From assembly GCA_009746045.1 (NCBI GenBank), contig RPFO01000170.1, forward strand, positions 1 to 26,859: DNA of 26,859 nt, written 5' to 3'. The notes beneath the pieces were generated by a model. That model did no database searches. It worked only from the letters and a program-made list of their open reading frames with translations, and was not told the origin of the DNA. This document shows positions 6,872 to 14,744 of the stretch, piece after piece (position 1 is the stretch's first letter; each line of letters begins with the position of its first letter). A program made the translations under genes and the position numbers. This DNA is from Mesostigma viride. Taxonomy: Eukaryota; Streptophyta; Mesostigmatophyceae; Mesostigmatales; Mesostigmataceae.

Positions 6872-9241
6872 TCACTCGGTGCCCCACCGGTACTTAAGGT
6901 ACGCGTTGACGACGGCGAGGTCGGACGACGTCTTGCACACGTTGAATACCATCACCTCTCCTATCCACCCGTCAAATGCGTAATACGGACTGGTGAAACT
7001 CCCGCCTATCGAAAAGCCACCGTATGGGGGGGCTGAGCTCAGCGTCCCCTGGTAATCGGTCCCGTTCACGCCATCGAGAGACGCGCTCCATACCTTGGGC
7101 GTCGACGCCGTGTCGTACGCCACGTGCGCGATGTGGGTCTGGTCGTCGAATATATCGGCGCTGTTCGCCAGCGTATTGAACGTACTCACGCCGGAATACG
7201 CTTTCACGGTCAGCAAAGACACGTCGTACGCGATCCGCGGCATGCCGAACGAGCTCATCCCCCCCGCTACGAACACAACTCCTTTCTCCGTCAACCCGTT
7301 GAGCTGTGGTGTATGGATGTAAGGATCCGGGCGCGCGGAGGCCGTGTTGCGCTGTTTGAAGACGACGACGACGGTACGCGTGCTCGCGTTCAAGAAAGGC
7401 CACGAAATGTTGTACAAGTATCTCCGGTTCGGGTACGCGTAGAACCTCAGCCACTTGTCCGCGACCCCGCCCGAACGCGCGTCCAGTTCGGGTTGCGTCG
7501 ACGCTGTGGTCTGGGACAGGTTATAAGCGCTCTGAGCCTTGTTGGCCATCGTGCGCACCTTACCGCCGACGCTCGCGGTCCCCGTCCCCGCGCTGTCGGT
7601 GAGAGTCGACAGGTCGGATGGGTCGTACCAAGCCATGAGAGTGGAATCGGTCTTCGGATTGTACGCGAGATACGTAAACGATATGGTGTTCGATGCCAAG
7701 TTGGTGACCCCCGGTGACGTACCGAGCGCGTTTACCAGTCCCGCGCCGACGGAAATCCTCGTGGCGGTGTATGGCGTGGTAGATTGAACGTAGAACGTAT
7801 ACGACGCGCCCTCTCCCGCGAGCGAGTTCGCGGTCCCGTTGGACAGCGAAAGCGCCGACAGACTGAAGCCGACGACCGGCGCGCTGAACGTGGCCGTCAC
7901 GAGCACGGGCGAGTCGTACGTTTCCGCCGGTGCGGTCGTCGTCAGTCCCACGGTCAGGGGAGGGAGGTACGTGAACGAAATGGTGTTCGATGCCAGGTTG
8001 GTGACCCCCGGGGACGTACCGAGTACGCTTACCAGTCCCGCGCCGACGGAAATCCTCGTGGCGGTGTATGGCGTGGTAGATTGAACGTAGAACGTATACG
8101 ACGCGCCCTCTCCCGCGAGCGAGTTCGCGGTCCCGTTGGACAGCGAAAGCGCCGACAGACTGAAGCCGACGACCGGCGCGCTGAACGTGGCCGTCACGAG
8201 CACGGGCGAGTCGTACGTTTCCGCCGGTGCGGTCGTCGTCAGTCCCACGGTCAGGGGAGGGAGGTACGTGAACGAAATGGTGTTCGATGCCAAGTTGGTG
8301 ACCCCCGGTGACGTACCGAGCGCGTTTACCAGTCCCGCGCCGACGGAAATCCTCGTGGCGGTGTATGGCGTGGTAGATTGAACGTAGAACGTATACGACG
8401 CGCCCTCTCCCGCGAGCGAGTTCGCGGTCCCGTTGGACAGCGAAAGCGCCGACAGACTGAAGCCGACGACCGGCGCGCTGAACGTGGCCGTCACGAGCAC
8501 GGGCGAGTCGTACGTTTCCGCCGGTGCGGTCGTCGTCAGTCCCACGGTCAGGGGAGGGAGGTACGTGAACGAAATGGTGTTCGATGCCAGTTGGTGACCC
8601 CCGGGGACGTACCGAGCGCTTACCAGTCCCGCGCCGACGGAAATCCTCGTGGCGGTGTACGGCGCGGTCGATTGAACGTAGAACGTATACGACGCGCCCT
8701 CTCCCGCGAGCGAGTTCGCGGTCCCGTTGGACAGCGAAAGCGCCGACAGACTGAAGCCGACGACCGGCGCGCTGAACGTGGCCGTCACGAGCACGGGCGA
8801 GTCGTACGTCTCCGCCGGTGCGGTCGTCGTCAGTCCCACGGTCAGGGGAGGGAGATACGTGAACGAAATGGTGTTCGATGCCAGGTTGGTGACCCCCGGT
8901 GACGTACCGAGTACGCTTACCAGTCCCGCGCCGACGGAAATCCTCGTGGCGGTGTACGGCGCGGTCGATTGAACGTAGAACGTATACGACGCGCCCTCTC
9001 CCGCGAGCGAGTTCGCGGTCCCGTTGGACAGCGAAAGCGCCGACAGACCGAAGCCGACGACCGGCGCGCTGAACGTGGCCGTCACGAGCACGGGCGAGTC
9101 GTACGTCTCCGCCAGTGCCTCCGTCGTCAATTCCACGGTCGGGGGAGGAACCGGAGCTTTCCGCCGAGATCTATGTCTTCTCGTGGCGTGTGGAGCGATG
9201 CCTATCGGCCTCATGAATCGGTCTGTATATGGGTAAGACAT
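6872..9241 (-). CDS. Surface/adhesin-like protein: five Ig-like repeats plus LamG-like domain
   Basis: The protein of 789 residues starts at MSYPYTDRFMRP (9241) after a short basic leader (RRHRSRRK). Residues 33-527 are five near-identical units of about 99 residues of the bacterial-type Ig-like class, with core VLVTATFSAPVVGFSLSALS and LAGEGASYTFYVQS. The C-terminal 255 residues resemble a concanavalin/LamG-like jelly roll: it opens LMAWYDPSDLSTLTDSAG, passes TVVVVFKQRN and closes FDGWIGEVMVFNVCK. Such architecture is typical of cell-surface or virion-fibre proteins that bind glycans. Unit 2 carries two compensating indels (8587-8620) that replace about nine residues. An in-frame ATG at 9415 would add 58 residues, but they have poor composition and overlap the shared upstream block. 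It may be a virion attachment protein. Confidence 0.8.
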   Translation of the reverse strand: MSYPYTDRFMRPIGIAPHATRRHRSRRKAPVPPPTVELTTEALAETYDSPVLVTATFSAPVVGFGLSALSLSNGTANSLAGEGASYTFYVQSTAPYTATRISVGAGLVSVLGTSPGVTNLASNTISFTYLPPLTVGLTTTAPAETYDSPVLVTATFSAPVVGFSLSALSLSNGTANSLAGEGASYTFYVQSTAPYTATRISVGAGLVSARYVPGGHQLASNTISFTYLPPLTVGLTTTAPAETYDSPVLVTATFSAPVVGFSLSALSLSNGTANSLAGEGASYTFYVQSTTPYTATRISVGAGLVNALGTSPGVTNLASNTISFTYLPPLTVGLTTTAPAETYDSPVLVTATFSAPVVGFSLSALSLSNGTANSLAGEGASYTFYVQSTTPYTATRISVGAGLVSVLGTSPGVTNLASNTISFTYLPPLTVGLTTTAPAETYDSPVLVTATFSAPVVGFSLSALSLSNGTANSLAGEGASYTFYVQSTTPYTATRISVGAGLVNALGTSPGVTNLASNTISFTYLAYNPKTDSTLMAWYDPSDLSTLTDSAGTGTASVGGKVRTMANKAQSAYNLSQTTASTQPELDARSGGVADKWLRFYAYPNRRYLYNISWPFLNASTRTVVVVFKQRNTASARPDPYIHTPQLNGLTEKGVVFVAGGMSSFGMPRIAYDVSLLTVKAYSGVSTFNTLANSADIFDDQTHIAHVAYDTASTPKVWSASLDGVNGTDYQGTLSSAPPYGGFSIGGSFTSPYYAFDGWIGEVMVFNVCKTSSDLAVVNAYLKYRWGTE
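7662..9144 (-). repeat. Five tandem 297-bp repeats encoding Ig-like domains
   Basis: Units recur every 297 bp, except one of 294 bp. Many stretches of more than 100 bp are identical between units, implying recent amplification or gene conversion. Variant sites are shared in a mosaic way, for example GAGCGCGTT versus GAGTACGCTT and GGCGTGGTA versus GGCGCGGTC. Confidence 0.95.
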
Positions 9242-9299
9242 ATTTGGTCTCGTCGCGCCCTCGTGAGCGGGTCGCGGCGTGTCGCCCGTCGATCGCATC

Positions 9300-9520
9300 G
9301 TGCCGGATATCTGACGAGGTGACTCGGACCGACACGGTGCTTCGTCCGGTCGGGCGAGGGGAATATATGCGAGTAGGATGAGGGTCGACCCCGTCCGACG
9401 GTGCGGGATGCACACGCGCTCGTCCTACTCGTTCATGAAAGCCGGGCGAGATTCGACGGCCATTGGTCGGCACGGCGGGGATCGTGACGGACGCGCGCGC
9501 GCGCGGGATTTGGCGGAGGC
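9300..9520. promoter_or_regulatory. Shared upstream block, copy 2
   Basis: Counterpart of 6640-6830. It lies between the divergent starts of the Ig-repeat gene (9241, minus) and the plus-strand gene at about 9378. The minus-strand reading has CATATATTCCCC about 120 bp upstream of the ATG and the conserved GACCGGACGAAGCACCG at about 9337-9353. Confidence 0.5.
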
Positions 9521-10109
9521 CATCGTGTGTAATATCCTCGACATGACGTGTCGCCGCGCGAACGAGTTCCTTACGCACAACCCCGACACGGCGAGACCGG
9601 CGCCCGTGCTGGCGATCGTCAACGCCGCCCTGCGCGTCGAGACCATGGGTCACATGGACCGACCCGATCTCGAGGCGGAGGTTGCGGCGACGCGGCGGAT
9701 CATCGCGGGACTCGACGGCGACGACGCGGCGGTCGAGGAGGGGTGGAGGAGGACCGAGACGGGGAGGGGAGGAAAAGGGTGATGGCGCGGCGGACTCGGA
9801 GGACTGGACGGAGGAATTCGTCAAGGAGGCCTTGCGCGTAAACGACCCGACCGTCCCTGTCCCTTCGTGTCCGTGCGAGAACTGCGGCCTCCTGCCGGCC
9901 GCCGCGCGGAGGTGGGAAGAGTGGGAGCCGAAGGACTCGCTCCTCCGCTCTCTGAAGAGCGCATGCCCGAGATCGGGTGGCACGCGTTGACCCAGTGCGT
10001 CGACTTGGGCGAGCTGGACCCTCGCGACTTCGGGGCCGTCACGGCCTCCGGTGTCGCGTCCGGGCGCCCGTCGCGCGTCGGCGAGTCGGCGTCTTCGACC
10101 ACGGGTTGA
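9378..10109 (+). CDS. Hypothetical protein (two frame breaks)
   Basis: Plausible protein composition is followed through three segments. The first contains DLAEAIVCNILDMTCRRANE and LEAEVAATRRIIAGLDGDDA (about 9510-9750). After a break near 9755-9785, in a G/A-rich stretch (GGGGAGGGGAGGAAAAGG), the second holds EDWTEEFVKEALRVNDPTVP and a Cys cluster (CPCENCG). After a break near 9930-9960 the third reads EERMPEIGWHALTQCVDLGE to a stop at 10109. The start is unsure: ATGs at 9378, 9435 and 9543 are all in frame, and the first two fall inside the shared upstream block. Cys spacing hints at metal binding. No family is recognised. Its 3' end overlaps that of the opposite gene. Confidence 0.45.
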
Positions 10110-11988
10110 TCGGCCCGCGTCGGCCCGTTCTCCTTGCACCTGGCGCGTCGTCCCGCGTCGACCTCGATTTCGACGTCGAACGCGACGAGGCGCGGCGGTA
10201 ATACGAGGCGTCCGCGTTGTGCCTGGCGGGGTCGGCGGCCGGGTTCGCGATCTCGATCCTTTCGTCCGCGTACGGCTCGTCCGGATCGTCCGGGTCGTCC
10301 GGGTCGTCGTACCCCTCGCTCGCGGCGGACGTCGTGACCGGGTCTTCGGTCGGATCGCGCGCGTCCTCAATCGCCTCGCGCGCCGCCGCCATCGCCTCTC
10401 GGATCCTGGTCATCCGTTCGTCCGCGCGTTCGTTGGCCTTGCGCGCGCGCTCCTCGGCGGTCGCTTTCCCTTCGCGTACTCGCGACTCGAGGGGGTCTCC
10501 CGGTGCAAGAGACACACTTGCTTGAGGTGCTCGGCGCCCGGCCAGAAGTTGCCCTTGCGGAACTGGTCGAGCAGTTCCGCGCCGTACTTGTGCTCGGCGC
10601 GGAGGTGGGCGTAATCGGCGGCGTTCATGGACGAATGCGCCCTGCCCTTCAGGTAATGCTCGATGTTCCGCCACGCGAGGAACGTCTCGTTGTCCAACTC
10701 GCGCTTGCCGCACACACGTCCGCCCTGTTTGATCAGGGCCGCGATCGACTTCCGTTCGCCCTTCTTGACCGGCGCGCGGCCGTCCTTGCCCGGCCGTCCG
10801 TCCTCGTGGCGTAGAGACGCCGCCCGGCGACCCACGTGTCGTACTCGTGCTCCAAGGTCCCGCGGCCCGTCCGTCCGGCTTTCCTCGCCCCCGCGTTGGC
10901 GCGATCTCCGCTCTTGGCCCCGGCGCCCCTCGCCCCGTCTCCGGGCTCGTCGACGACTCGCGCCGCGGGACCGGGCGCGACCGACACGACCTGCCGGGGT
11001 TGTGCGACCCCTCCGTCCTCCTCGGTTCTTTTCGCGTGACGGGGGCGCGATCGACGGACACGGGCTGCCGGGGTTGTGCGACCCCCTCCGCCCTCCTCGG
11101 TTCCTCTCGCGCAACGGATTCGTGGACGCGGCTCGCCTCTTTTTGCGCCTCCTTTTCCGCGCGTCTAGCCCGTCTCTCCTCGTTCAGCGCGCGCTTCTCG
11201 GCTCGATAGGCCTTGCGAGATTGCGCCGCCTTTCCCATTTCGAGCACCGCGTCGGACAGATATCGGAGGGCTTCGTTCTCCGAGTCCATCTCCGCGGCCC
11301 GTTTCGCTAAGTCCGCGAGTTCTGTCCTCCTGGAGTTCTTTGTGGGGTTTCGGACGAAACTGACCAGATCCATCTGGACGAGATCCGGGAAGGACCGGTT
11401 GTACATTTTCGCGGTCTCGGCGAGGTACCTCTCGTACCTTTCCCTCTTCTCCTCGGCTTTCTCTCGCTCTCGCGCTTCCCGCCTCGCGTCCTGACTTTGT
11501 CGAGCGCGGCCAGTTCGGTCGCGGCCGCGTGGGGGTTGGCCATCGGATTCCGCGCCGGTTCGCTCAGCTTCTCCTTGATTATCCCCCTGACCTGGTCGAG
11601 CATCCTCTTTTTCGCCGTTTCGTGGTTGTAATCGAGCTTGCCTTGAGCGATTTCTTCGGCCGCACGGCGTAGGCGTCCGAGATTCGGGTCGTCCGGGTTG
11701 TTGGCGTCGATCTTCGCGTGGTAGGGGGCGACGTTGTTATAGGTCGGGACGAACTCGTTCAGAAGCCTCTGGACGCGAGCGTCGTCGTAGTCGCCGATCC
11801 GTCTGTCGAATTTGTCGAACTCGTCCGCCCGCGTCGTGTGCGTCCTGCGTCGAGCGATCCCGCGGCGGACGCTCGTCCTCGTGCGCGCGACGGTTCTTTC
11901 GCGCGACCGTCTTCCGTGCGGCCTTCCGCGGTCTTGCGCGCGCGGACGTCGATCGCGTCGACGTGCGTCTGGATCGGTTCGGGGGCAT
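10039..11988 (-). CDS. Large basic, coiled-coil-rich hypothetical protein (about five frame breaks)
   Basis: Protein-like sequence runs across the whole span on the minus strand, but the frame changes near 11845, 11480, 11012, 10815 and 10500. Order of parts: a basic N-terminus (MPPNRSRRTSTRSTSARARP at 11988); a globular stretch (FDKFDRRIGDYDDARVQRLL); a helical charged region (LADLAKRAAEMDSENEALRY) with a basic coiled coil; a duplicated 25-residue segment (RREPRR-type, QPRQPVSV); a conserved-looking block (LDNETFLAWRNIEHYLKGRA, FWPGAEHLKQVCLL); and a C-terminus with an acidic DDPDDPDDPDEP run. It could be two genes. The TATATATA just upstream of the ATG (11997-12006) supports the start. I recognise no family; a DNA-binding or core structural role is a guess from composition. 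The 3' end is unsure. Confidence 0.5.
10990..11115 (-). repeat. Tandem duplication of about 75 bp inside the basic protein gene
   Basis: CTGCCGGGGTTGTGCGACCC occurs at 10991 and again at 11065, each followed by CTCCGYCCTCCTCGGTTC. The copies differ by one C in the run after GTGCGA (CCCC versus CCCCC). The reading frame changes exactly there, so the duplication exposes an indel in one copy. Confidence 0.8.
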
Positions 11989-12084
11989 TCTCTCTCTATA
12001 TATATGTGATCACGCGCGCGGCGCTCGTACAACAGTAGGAGTAGAAAAGAGAATTCCGCGCCCTGCGAGCGCGGAGAAAAAAAG
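11989..12084. promoter_or_regulatory. Divergent promoter region
   Basis: This 96 bp segment lies between the minus-strand start at 11988 and the plus-strand start at 12085. It holds CTATATATATGTG at 11996-12008, only about 10 nt from the minus-strand ATG and about 80 nt from the plus-strand one, and a GGAGAAAAAAAG tract directly before the plus-strand ATG. Confidence 0.5.
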
Positions 12085-13046
12085 ATGTCCTCAGTATACG
12101 CGGGTCGAGCGGCGGACCGCGTCGGAGGTCGCGCGCGAATGAACGCGCAAAGGGTCGCCAGGAACTACCCCCGGTTCTGGCTGACCGCGCGGGACATGAA
12201 CAGGGTCCCGTGGCGGCCTTTCGGAAAGACCACCGTGGACGATCTGCGACGGTTCGGCAAGTTTCGAGGGCTCGTATTGTACAGAGGACTGCGGAAGAGG
12301 TGCATGGAGTGCGCTCTGTGGCTCCATCAGCGCGCGTGCGTGATCCAGCGGTGGGTCCGTTCCGTCGTGTTGCCGTACCGCCGCGCCAGAGAGGCCGTGC
12401 GGAGGAGGGTGTGCATGCGGCCGCGCAACGCGGAGGATCCCATCACGTTGGAACCGCTGCCGCCGAAAGAGAGGGTGTTCAAGTTCGTGCGCCCCGATCG
12501 CAGGGTCGCGGGGTTCGACGCGGTCAAGCTGGCCGAGTACGTCGTCGCGTCGGGGACGTTCGAGGACCCCGTCACCAGGTACCCTTTCCACCCGGTCGAC
12601 TTGCTGCGATTGGACCGGCAGGTGCGGGACTTGGGGTATCAGCGCCTCTCCACGTTGGAGCTGTGGAAGCGGCCGGATTTCGTCCGGCGATGCGAGAGAG
12701 GGAGTCGCTCGTCGCGGGGATGGAGCGCATGACGGGCGACGTCGTCGAGATGATGATCGACCTGTCCAAATACCCGACCGGCGAGGCGGCCGCGCTCCTG
12801 AGGTCGGAATATTACCCGCAGTTCTGTTCGAATTTTGTGCAGTTGTCGATGGTGGACGTCCACGCGGCGGAGTGCGGGCGGTCGGGATACATCGCGCGCG
12901 TGAGAGATGAAATGCGGCGAGTGGCCGCCGAAGAAGAGTCCGCCGCGAAAACGGAGAGGACCGAATTTCTGAGAGAATTGGCTGTCATGTTATCGTGCGA
13001 CGCGCGCGTGATGCGATTCGTCGTCACGGGAGGCTTTTATGGTTAA
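12085..13046 (+). CDS. U-box/RING-like protein (one frame break)
   Basis: The gene starts MSSVYAGRAADR at 12085 and reads to about 12690, then continues one frame away to TAA at 13044-13046; total about 320 residues. Residues 80-100 (HQRACVIQRWVRSVVLPYRR) resemble an IQ-type basic helix. Residues 117-180 resemble a U-box fold: DPITLEPLPPKE, then FDAVKLAEYVVASGTFEDPV and TRYPF. U-box proteins are E3 ubiquitin ligases, and similar small modules are common in giant viruses, where they may redirect host ubiquitination. The C-terminal part is helical and charged, with no recognised domain. The break lies in a GCGAGAGAGGGAG tract at 12689-12701. Domain identity is moderate; the gene itself is well supported by continuous composition and flanking signals. 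Confidence 0.6.
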
Positions 13047-13073
13047 TAAATGTCGCGAATAAAGCGGTTTATT
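13045..13073. terminator. Bidirectional AATAAA polyadenylation signals
   Basis: AATAAA at 13045-13050 overlaps the stop codon of the plus-strand gene and a second lies at 13058-13063. TTTATT at 13068-13073 gives AATAAA on the minus strand, 31 nt past the stop of the zinc finger gene. The convergent pair therefore shares one short terminator region. Confidence 0.7.
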
Positions 13074-13103
13074 CAATGATTACGATGATATCATCACGGT
13101 GCA

Positions 13104-13376
13104 TTACTTGTCTCTGCGTGTCTCCTCCCCTCTTTGGACACCGAGTCTGTTTGCGAACTCGGCGGGGGTGGGGTTGCGTTCGGGGTTGGACGAGGCTCGC
13201 TCGCACGCGGCCGCCACGAGGTCTTGTCCCTCTTTGGTCATCATCCAAGTGTGCTGGTCGTTGTAATGCCGGATCCACTTCTGGTACGTGCCGAAGGCGC
13301 TTTTGCACGAATAGGACGGACATTTGAACGGTCTCTTCGCGACCGTCGAAGGGGTCGAAGGGGAAGTTTCCTCCAT
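13104..13376 (-). CDS. C2H2 zinc finger protein, 90 aa
   Basis: The small intact gene starts MEETSPSTPSTVAKRPF at 13376. Residues 17-42 form one classical C2H2 finger, FKCPSYSCKSAFGTYQKWIR followed by HYNDQH, with Cys19, Cys24, His37 and His42 (C-x4-C-x12-H-x4-H). The rest is a short helical tail ending in a charged GEETRRDK. Single-finger C2H2 proteins of this size are frequent in large DNA viruses and usually bind nucleic acid. The start was chosen because the upstream frame has shadow-like Arg/Pro composition and the finger begins within 20 residues. It is convergent with the U-box gene and lies just downstream of the Ig-like gene at 13454. Confidence 0.75.
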   Translation of the reverse strand: MEETSPSTPSTVAKRPFKCPSYSCKSAFGTYQKWIRHYNDQHTWMMTKEGQDLVAAACERASSNPERNPTPAEFANRLGVQRGEETRRDK

Positions 13377-13453
13377 CGTCGGCGCATACAAACAGCGCAG
13401 ACATTGTGGGGAGACGTGACGCGACGTCGCGCGTCGGCGTCCGCTCGCGCCCC

Positions 13454-14674
13454 TCAGGCCACGACGCGCATGTTGCGGCTCACCTGCAAGGTCCGGGTCT
13501 GGACCACCGGGGCGCCCGGGTTCAGAGGGTCGGACACGTACGACATTTTGTACGCCGACTCCCCGGCCCGCACGCGGAACAGTAGGAGGCCCTCGGTCAC
13601 CAGGACGGGGGTGAGGTCGCTCTTCAGGATCTGCCACTCCGTCAGGCTCAGACGCACGCGGAACGTGTACTCGTTGACCTTGACGAAATCGTACGCGCCC
13701 GGGCCGGACGCCGGGTTTTTGGGGAGCAGGCCGGCCTCTAGTCCGCCTGCGTAGTCGTTGTTGTCCAGCGGGAAGAAGATGATGTCCAGTTTGTCCATCC
13801 CGAAGTTCGCCGTCGTGTTGGCGTCGTTGTGTTCGGCCAGCTTGACCGGGTGATTCCATTGGACTTCCACGTAGATTTCGCCGTCCACGATTATGAACCC
13901 GCCGCTCGTCGCCGGCGTCGTCAGGTTTGGTGGTGCGCCCTCGAGCGGGAAGATGTCGAACGACAGCGGGGTCGCGAGCAGTTGGAAGAGCGTCGACGCG
14001 GACCGGGCCAAGTTTCCGCGTCCGGCCGAGTCCGCCACCGCGTCGCTCGGGAACGTCGCCGTGATCGTGCCCGTGTTGATGCCGTACACCGACAGGTCGC
14101 CGTAGGCCAAGACGAAATTGAGGATGTAATCCTTGCCCTGTTCGCCGCCTTCCGCGTCCGCGAGCGTGAAGTTCTTGATCCTGCCCTCGGATCGCAGCGT
14201 GCCGTCGTTGAACACGCGGTTCAGACTGTCCGTCAATGTGATCTGGAGGAGGTTCGGGTCCGTGAAGTTCACGGCCGCGGGGAAGTGGAACCCGACCTCG
14301 AACGTGGCCTCCGTCGGCGTCCGTATAAACGGCAACTCGCCGATGCTGAAGCGGGGAACGAGCGGTTCCGGTCGGTTCATCGGGAACGACAGGGCGCTGG
14401 GCGCGGCGGGGATGCCGGTCAGTGCGCTCTTCGTGTGCCCCTGGTCCATGTTCAGCGTGAGGACGCCTTTGGTCACGAACTTGGGGATCTCCGAGGTCAC
14501 GACGGTGACGGAGTAGTTCTTGTCGTCCTCGCGTTGGATGGACGCGATCGGGAGGGGCATCGTGATTCCCTCCTGGTCGTCGCGGAAAGTGGCGCGGATC
14601 GAGGTCGTGGCGGCGCCCGGGGTCGAGAAGTCGGTCACGGGGGACTGGTATTGGAGGGGGATGGTGACGGACAT
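13454..14674 (-). CDS. Ig-like/beta-sandwich repeat protein, 406 aa
   Basis: An intact gene starting MSVTIPLQYQSPVTDF at 14674. The sequence is nearly all beta-strand-like, with at least three Ig-like modules bearing signatures such as YSVTVVTSEIPKFVTKGVLT, ATFEVGFHFPAAVNF and EIYVEVQWNHPVKLAEHNDA. The last resembles the VEVxFxxPV core of bacterial-type Ig domains. There is no signal peptide and no membrane anchor. It is related in style to the much larger product directly upstream (14745-18708), from which it is separated by 70 bp, so the two probably form a structural-protein unit. Role as a virion fibre or surface component is inferred from architecture. Confidence 0.75.
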   Translation of the reverse strand: MSVTIPLQYQSPVTDFSTPGAATTSIRATFRDDQEGITMPLPIASIQREDDKNYSVTVVTSEIPKFVTKGVLTLNMDQGHTKSALTGIPAAPSALSFPMNRPEPLVPRFSIGELPFIRTPTEATFEVGFHFPAAVNFTDPNLLQITLTDSLNRVFNDGTLRSEGRIKNFTLADAEGGEQGKDYILNFVLAYGDLSVYGINTGTITATFPSDAVADSAGRGNLARSASTLFQLLATPLSFDIFPLEGAPPNLTTPATSGGFIIVDGEIYVEVQWNHPVKLAEHNDANTTANFGMDKLDIIFFPLDNNDYAGGLEAGLLPKNPASGPGAYDFVKVNEYTFRVRLSLTEWQILKSDLTPVLVTEGLLLFRVRAGESAYKMSYVSDPLNPGAPVVQTRTLQVSRNMRVVA

Positions 14675-14721
14675 CGCGGAGGGAGGGACTCGCGCGCCGA
14701 CGGGTCGTTACCCTACGCGGC

Positions 14722-14736
14722 GATTAAAAAAGGCGA
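14722..14736 (-). promoter_or_regulatory. T-tract between two minus-strand structural genes
   Basis: The minus strand reads CGCCTTTTTTAATCG starting 11 nt after the stop codon at 14745 and about 50 nt before the ATG at 14674. It matches the tract at 5350-5357, which likewise follows a stop codon. It could terminate the upstream transcript or promote the downstream one. Confidence 0.35.
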
Positions 14737-14744
14737 TGCCTGGT

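Noticed and set aside
7784-9322. Plus-strand repeat ORFs with NVERIRRALSRERVRG
   Set aside because: Antisense shadows of the Ig-repeat gene; the repeat period is explained by the minus-strand protein.
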